DNA of 64,000 bases. Origin: Helicostylum pulchrum. Its lineage: Eukaryota > Mucoromycota > Mucoromycetes > Mucorales > Mucoraceae. Made by a program: the position numbers and the translations under genes. Shown piece after piece: positions 59,650-64,000 of the stretch. Below the pieces are notes generated by a model that searched no databases, had not been told where the DNA came from, and was given only the letters and a program-made list of their open reading frames with translations. Position 1 is the first letter of the stretch. Each line of letters starts with the position of its first letter. Where the stretch lies: positions 558,001 to 622,000 of the forward strand of contig JAIXMO010000004.1 in NCBI GenBank assembly GCA_025677825.1. Reading direction: 5' to 3'.

Positions 59650-60671
59650 CTACGGCGATGTTCTTTTAAAGGGTAGAGGTCTTCCTTCATCTTTCCAAAT
59701 TAATACTGAGATACTCATCATATTATTCGATGCATTTACATCCCTTTGCCAGATTACTTTGCAGGATATGCCGTCTTTAACTCGATACAAGCTTCAGTGA
59801 TACATTGACTGAAGCCAGGTGTAAGAGGATTTTTGTAAACTATATTGGGATGTTCACTTTTGATGTCATTCCAAAATGACAAAAGTCTGGTTGTCATCAT
59901 CTTTAAACTTTTAAGTCTTTTTCCGATGATCAGTTGAAATATAGTGTACCAGAAGCTCTGAGAAAAAATAGTGCCAGGGATTTCATTTTACTGTAAAATA
60001 TAGCAATTAACAAATAGCTGACATCTGAAAACAATCTGTCTCATATCATGACAAATGGATAAAAATTTTCCCTTCAATTTCTGATAGTAAGTTACATTAG
60101 TACAGCCTTCTAGCTTTCATTTTCGAGTAAATGTGCTACCGCCGTCCCCTAACTCTTCCTTCATTAATTCGTCCTTTGTTCTCATATGATTTTTGCAACT
60201 TTTTGAACGAGAAGTAGAGTGGCCAGGAAGGCGGCAGCTACTACAAATAGCGTTGGCTGTACCCGTTCTAGCCCTTTTGGCCTCTTTCTTTTCTAGTTTA
60301 ACCATTTGTGATTGCTTTCTTTTTAAAGACGAAGAACCAACTTTTATGCAAAGCAATAAGTAAATAGAGCTATTATATATACTTTTTCTGAATAAAACTA
60401 CCTTTATCGGCTGTACTTTTGTAAAGTTCACATTTCATATCTCCCTTACTTTTGTGTCCTTCTTTGCTACAATCTTTACACTCTAAATATGAAGTAATAA
60501 CGTTGATACCATACCCGTATTAAGAGTATTTGTTTTAAGCTACTTACTGGCGATACCTGCTTCTTCTGATTTCTTTTCTAAAGTTTCAAGTGTCTTATTA
60601 ATTATAAACTCTTTGTATATAGTTGAATTTTGTAAAAGAAAAGAAGTTTTGACAACTTTGAAAAAAATCAT
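59650..60671 (-). mobile_element. Degenerate transposon relic: zinc knuckles plus RuvC-III-like end
   Basis: On the minus strand the two-knuckle frame (60671-60117) is followed, after decayed sequence, by a broken frame. It reads FQLIIGKRLKSLKMMTTRLL, SFWNDIKSEHPNIVYKNPLT and FSQCITEACIELKTAYPAK. After a frameshift it continues WQRDVNASNNMMSISVLIW, then EGRPLPFKRTSP and a stop. RDVNA followed by a hydrophobic run matches the RuvC-III motif (DRDxNAAxNI) of TnpB and Fanzor nucleases. The layout matches a high-copy Mucorales protein family I recall. The central catalytic region is missing. Assignment to Fanzor is inference. Confidence 0.4.
60117..60671 (-). CDS. Two-zinc-knuckle protein, probably N-terminal part of a transposon ORF
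   Basis: Three exons (60671-60548, 60482-60402, 60340-60117) give 142 residues: MIFFKVVKTSFLLQNSTIYK, then two C-x2-C-x4-H-x7-C knuckles (CKDCSKEGHKSKGDMKC and CSSCRLPGHSTSRSKSC) separated by a basic stretch. It ends STFTRK at a TGA (60117-60119). Knuckles of this kind bind nucleic acid. Because matching C-terminal sequence decays just downstream on the same strand, the frame is probably the surviving N-terminus of a mobile-element protein. A domesticated small gene cannot be excluded, since both introns still splice cleanly on paper. Confidence 0.45.
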
Positions 60672-60954
60672 TTTATAAGCTAACGTAATTTTTTTGAAGC
60701 AGATATATTACATTATAAAATGTTTTAAAATAAATATTAAGAAAGGAGCTTATTTTCTTTTTTTAAAAAGAAACTGTTTTAAGAACAATATTAGAATTTG
60801 AGTGCTAGTCTCTTATGAATGTTTTGTAAAGTCGTGATATACGCGAATGTCACATTTGTATAATGAATCTAATAAACCAAGAATATTTTTTTTTAAATAC
60901 CCATTTTTAAAAATCTAGTGACTTTTTTAATGTGAGTGTATTAATGGTATATAA

Positions 60955-62507
60955 TTATTTCTCAATAACAGGATTCGCCATTTTACGTCTACGCAAGTAA
61001 CTAATAAAGAGAGAAGTTTAAAATAGATCCATGTAGTATAAATGTATATAATTTTTACCTTTTAGGTTGAGGTTGACATAAAACCTGAAACATGTTTTTG
61101 AAAGGGTTCATTTTGTTATAAGGGTTAATATGTAATTCAGGGTATTTTGCTTTTAAAATATCAGCACGAATCTATTATGTATTTTAGTACGACCAAATAA
61201 TCTTTTTTTTTTTAATATATTTTACCTGCTCATGTGTTGTTACACCGCGAAGAACTAAGGAACAATGATAAAGCGTTAATCCGCCAACTAACCAAAGCAA
61301 AATAAAACAATAGATTGCAAGTACGAAACTAACAGGCGCCTGAGAAAATACAAAGCTAAAACTATTGATGGGTTCGTTGGGTTCATGCTGGTTAGCAATT
61401 GATAAAAGTTGGTAAACGGCAGAGGCAATGACAAAAATACATAATAAAGCAGCAGCTAAAATAAAAGTGAAAAAAGGCCGATAATTTCGTTTACCAATGC
61501 AGTTATTTAACCAGGCACAATGATGATCTTCAAACTCTAAATATAAAAATGAGTAAAAATTTAAACAAACTAATATACACATACCGACACAATTATCACA
61601 TTGTCTACAGTGACTGGCTCTTGGTGGTCTAAAAATTCTACAGGTCTCACAGTATCTTAATGAATAAGAAGTATCTTTAATCCAAACATCTCTAGGTGGT
61701 GTATCAGAACTGATTGAGTTGGTTTCATCGTTACAAAGTTGTTCTATTACCGGATCCAAATTACGGGGAATAATCTATTCTACATATTTTAAAATGATGT
61801 ACAATATATGTATATAAAAAAACTATCATATTACCCCGGGATCAGTCCAAGAAGTTTTTAACATGGAAACAAAGGCTAATATAAATAAGTAAGCAAATAC
61901 AATTGGTACAGCAGGGTGAATCTCAGTCCACAAGTATGGACAACTACAAACAGAAAGAAGTTAATTACGAAGAAACGAAGAAGATGAATGGATTTTACGT
62001 GAATATAGAAAATAATACAGTTGGAGTAATAAAAATAAATAAACCAGCGATAAAAGCACGGTAATCTCTGCTGGTTACTAATCTTCCACCACATAAGAAC
62101 CTAGTATTACCGGGAAATAATTGATAATTTCGAAGGGGTCGTTGCTGCTGTAAATTACGATGATAATAATTATTACTAGAAGGTGTTACGGTTTCTAAAG
62201 TTTCTTGCGAATTATCTTTTATCGAACTTAGACAATACTCTTCTGTTTGCCTAGTCTTGGTTTGAAGCATGGGAGCTGTACTAACATAACTCGCTACAAT
62301 TGAATTAGAAGTTACACCTGAAGATTGAGCTATGGGTTCATCTTCTATTAGTGTATTCATATTTTTTGTTGGAACTGAATCGAAATCAAAATCCTCAAGT
62401 GAATCAGGTTCGACGGATGAATTATGAAAGAAATTTGACTGGAATACTGTTAACGATGATTGGTCTTGAATGCGTTCAATTACTGAATGCCGTTTGGGAA
62501 CATTCAT
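60955..62507 (-). CDS. DHHC palmitoyltransferase, ERF2-like
   Basis: Six exons (62507-61999, 61943-61835, 61774-61585, 61536-61226, 61171-61059, 61000-60955) give 425 residues. The N-terminal 125 residues are Ser/Thr-rich and cytosolic. Transmembrane pairs flank the cysteine-rich domain (YRAFIAGLFIFITPTVLFSI and VPIVFAYLFILAFVSML before; FFTFILAAALLCIFVIASAV and VLAIYCFILLWLVGGLTLYH after). TSWTDPGIIPRNL is the DPG motif. The CRD has YCETCRIFRPPRASHCRQCD and CVEFEDHHCAWLNNCIG, with DHHC at 273-276. This is the Erf2 type, which S-acylates Ras-like proteins at the ER/Golgi with a partner (Erf4). EFEDHHCAWLNN replaces the usual ENFDHHCPWVGN, a mild variant. Confidence 0.9.
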
Positions 62508-62891
62508 TTAGCAAAAAAAGAAAAAAAAAACAGTGTCGAAAGACAAAACAAAAGAAAAAATCCAAAAAAAAAAAGAGAGAAAGATAGGGAGGGTTACACT
62601 GAAATAAAATAAAGAGGCTGCTCTCAAATCCACCCCTCTCAACAAGGCAATCCTAACTTTAAATATTCATACTCCTCAGGCAAAAAAAAACAGGTACTGC
62701 TCATTTATTAAAGCGTAAAAAGAACCTCTGACGTAAAAGCTCATATTTTATTGCCTTATTGAGGGGGTGGATTTTTTTCTTGCTTGAGAACAAAAGAGGT
62801 CTATGCCAAATAGGATACATAAATAATAATAATAAATTGAACACAAGTCTCCTCTCTCTTTCTCTCTTGTATTTATTCTTTTCTTTTCAGT
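62508..62891. other. Bidirectional promoter region DHHC/RhoGAP
   Basis: 384 bp between divergent starts. A pyrimidine tract (62849-62890) ending TTTTCAG sits directly before the RhoGAP ATG, so a 5' UTR intron may end there. Confidence 0.5.
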
Positions 62892-64000
62892 ATGGAACCC
62901 CTATTAGACAACTATTCTATAAAAAATTGGCTTAAAAGAGTCGTTGTCAATAAAAAGAACCAGAAATCTTTAGGTACCTTTCACTTTCATATTTTTTTGT
63001 TACCCTGCCAGAAGAAAGTAATAACATTTCACTTATTTAGATGTATTTAACGTTCCTTTATACGAAAGTTTACTACTTGCAAATACACAGATAGCTTATG
63101 AAGATAGAAGTACTATTATTGGATACATTCCTATTGTTGTAGCAAAATGTGGCTCGTTTTTGAAAGATCAAGGTACCCTAACTGGAAATACATAAAACAA
63201 ATATATGTACTTTTTTTTTAAAAAAAAAAACTTTTTTATAGGTCTTTACGTAGAAGGTGTATTTCGGAAAAGTGGCAGGTAATTTACATTTTATTATTAT
63301 TTATATATGTACCTCCCATTTAACTCCTATATGTGTATAAAAGTGCCAAAAGATTAGGCGAGTTGCAGCATCACTTCAATTCGTCATCTGATTTTGGTAT
63401 AGGTTTAAGTTGGCGCGGGTATACAGTACACGATGCTGCAAATTGCCTGAGGCGTTTTTTAAATTATCTTCCTGAACCGGTCATTCCATTCTCTCTTTAT
63501 GAACCTTTTCGAGAAATAGCAGCTAACCAAAGTAAAAAATATATTTATATATATGTATACCTTGCACAGAAAAAAAGTATTAATAGCATACATATGTAGA
63601 TGATAACGATATTAAAGTTAAACAATACCAAGCATGCGTTGATCAATTGCCTATAGTCAACCAATACCTTTTATTCTATTTATTAGATTTATTAGCGTTA
63701 TTCAGTAGCTATTCTAAATATACCAAAATGAATTCAATAGCTCTAGCATCAGTTTTTACACCTGGTATTTTACTTAACCCAGATCATTCAATGTGCCCGC
63801 ATCAATATAAATTATCACAGCTTGTGGTACAGTTCTTAATTGAACATCAAGAGCAGTTTCATTTACCTCAATCTACTAAAGATAACCCAACACTTACGCC
63901 CACCAATACCACTAGACAACAGTTATTACGCGCTAATACTGTACCTGCAAAAACAAATCGATTTGGTTCTAACGACCCACTTCAAATTGTAAATAAGTAA
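62892..64000 (+). CDS. RhoGAP domain protein, possibly incomplete at the window edge
   Basis: Five exons (62892-62973, 63041-63172, 63242-63278, 63344-63531, 63600-64000) give 279 residues. The RhoGAP fold is clear: FNVPLYESLL, IPIVVAKCGSFLKDQGLYVE, the arginine finger GVFRKSGS (R80), LSWRGYTVHDAANCLRRFLN, YLPEPVIPFSLYEPF, YLLFYLLDLLALFSSYSKYT and MNSIALASVFTPGILLNP. It stimulates GTP hydrolysis by a Rho/Rac/Cdc42 GTPase. After the domain comes a Thr-rich tail. The frame meets TAA exactly at 63998-64000, but AATAAGTAA could equally be a splice donor, so the protein may continue beyond the window. Confidence 0.88.

Overview
The window is fungal nuclear DNA, most likely from a Mucorales-type (Mucoromycota) species. 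It is very AT-rich and full of poly-A/poly-T runs. Genes are split by many short introns (about 40-110 nt, usually GTAAGT/GTATGT...AG). The gene set is fungal: COP9 signalosome, HOG1-type MAPK, Iml2, chorismate synthase, phospholipase B and subtilase secretory proteins. Degenerate repeats resemble protein families I associate with Mucorales genomes. Exon maps were built by hand from splice signals, reading-frame continuity and protein-family conservation. I saw no tRNA, rRNA or CRISPR.

Layout. 1-5.7 kb: an AhpD/carboxymuconolactone-decarboxylase-like gene with a broken tandem partial copy, an oxysterol-binding protein, and SYS1. 5.8-11.2 kb: histidyl-tRNA synthetase, a universal-stress-domain protein with a 24-bp repeat tail, and CSN3 (convergent, 35 bp apart). 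11.2-13.2 kb: a decayed mobile-element ORF and a truncated chromodomain-like fragment. 13.2-16.1 kb: a SNF2 ATPase of the ARIP4/RAD54L2 type. 17.3-22.1 kb: pyruvate dehydrogenase E1 alpha and a large type II membrane glycosyltransferase. 23-27.6 kb: two secreted repeat proteins (Asn/Asp/Arg tail; Gly/Ser/GGLT repeats). 28.4-32.4 kb: NIP7 and a HOG1-type MAPK. 32.4-35.4 kb: gene-poor, with a candidate small spliced gene and an island open on both strands. 35.4-42.5 kb: IML2/TTC39-type protein, mitoribosomal mS23, ZPR1 and chorismate synthase. 43-48.2 kb: a secreted subtilase with two embedded six-cysteine modules, and a GDSL phospholipase B. 49-51.1 kb: CCT7. 51-56 kb: gene-poor, with one unrecognised spliced gene. 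56-64 kb: bZIP factor, PLP aminotransferase, a second mobile-element relic (two zinc knuckles plus a RuvC-III-like motif), a DHHC palmitoyltransferase, and a RhoGAP protein ending at the window edge.

Most genes are independent housekeeping functions in compact order, with no evidence of a biosynthetic cluster. A secretion theme is visible (two repeat proteins, protease, phospholipase, glycosyltransferase, SYS1). The most unusual material is two degenerate relics that look related to the TnpB/Fanzor type of transposon nuclease, the duplicated AhpD tail, the modular subtilase, and micro-exons in IML2 (8 nt) and the phospholipase (21 nt).
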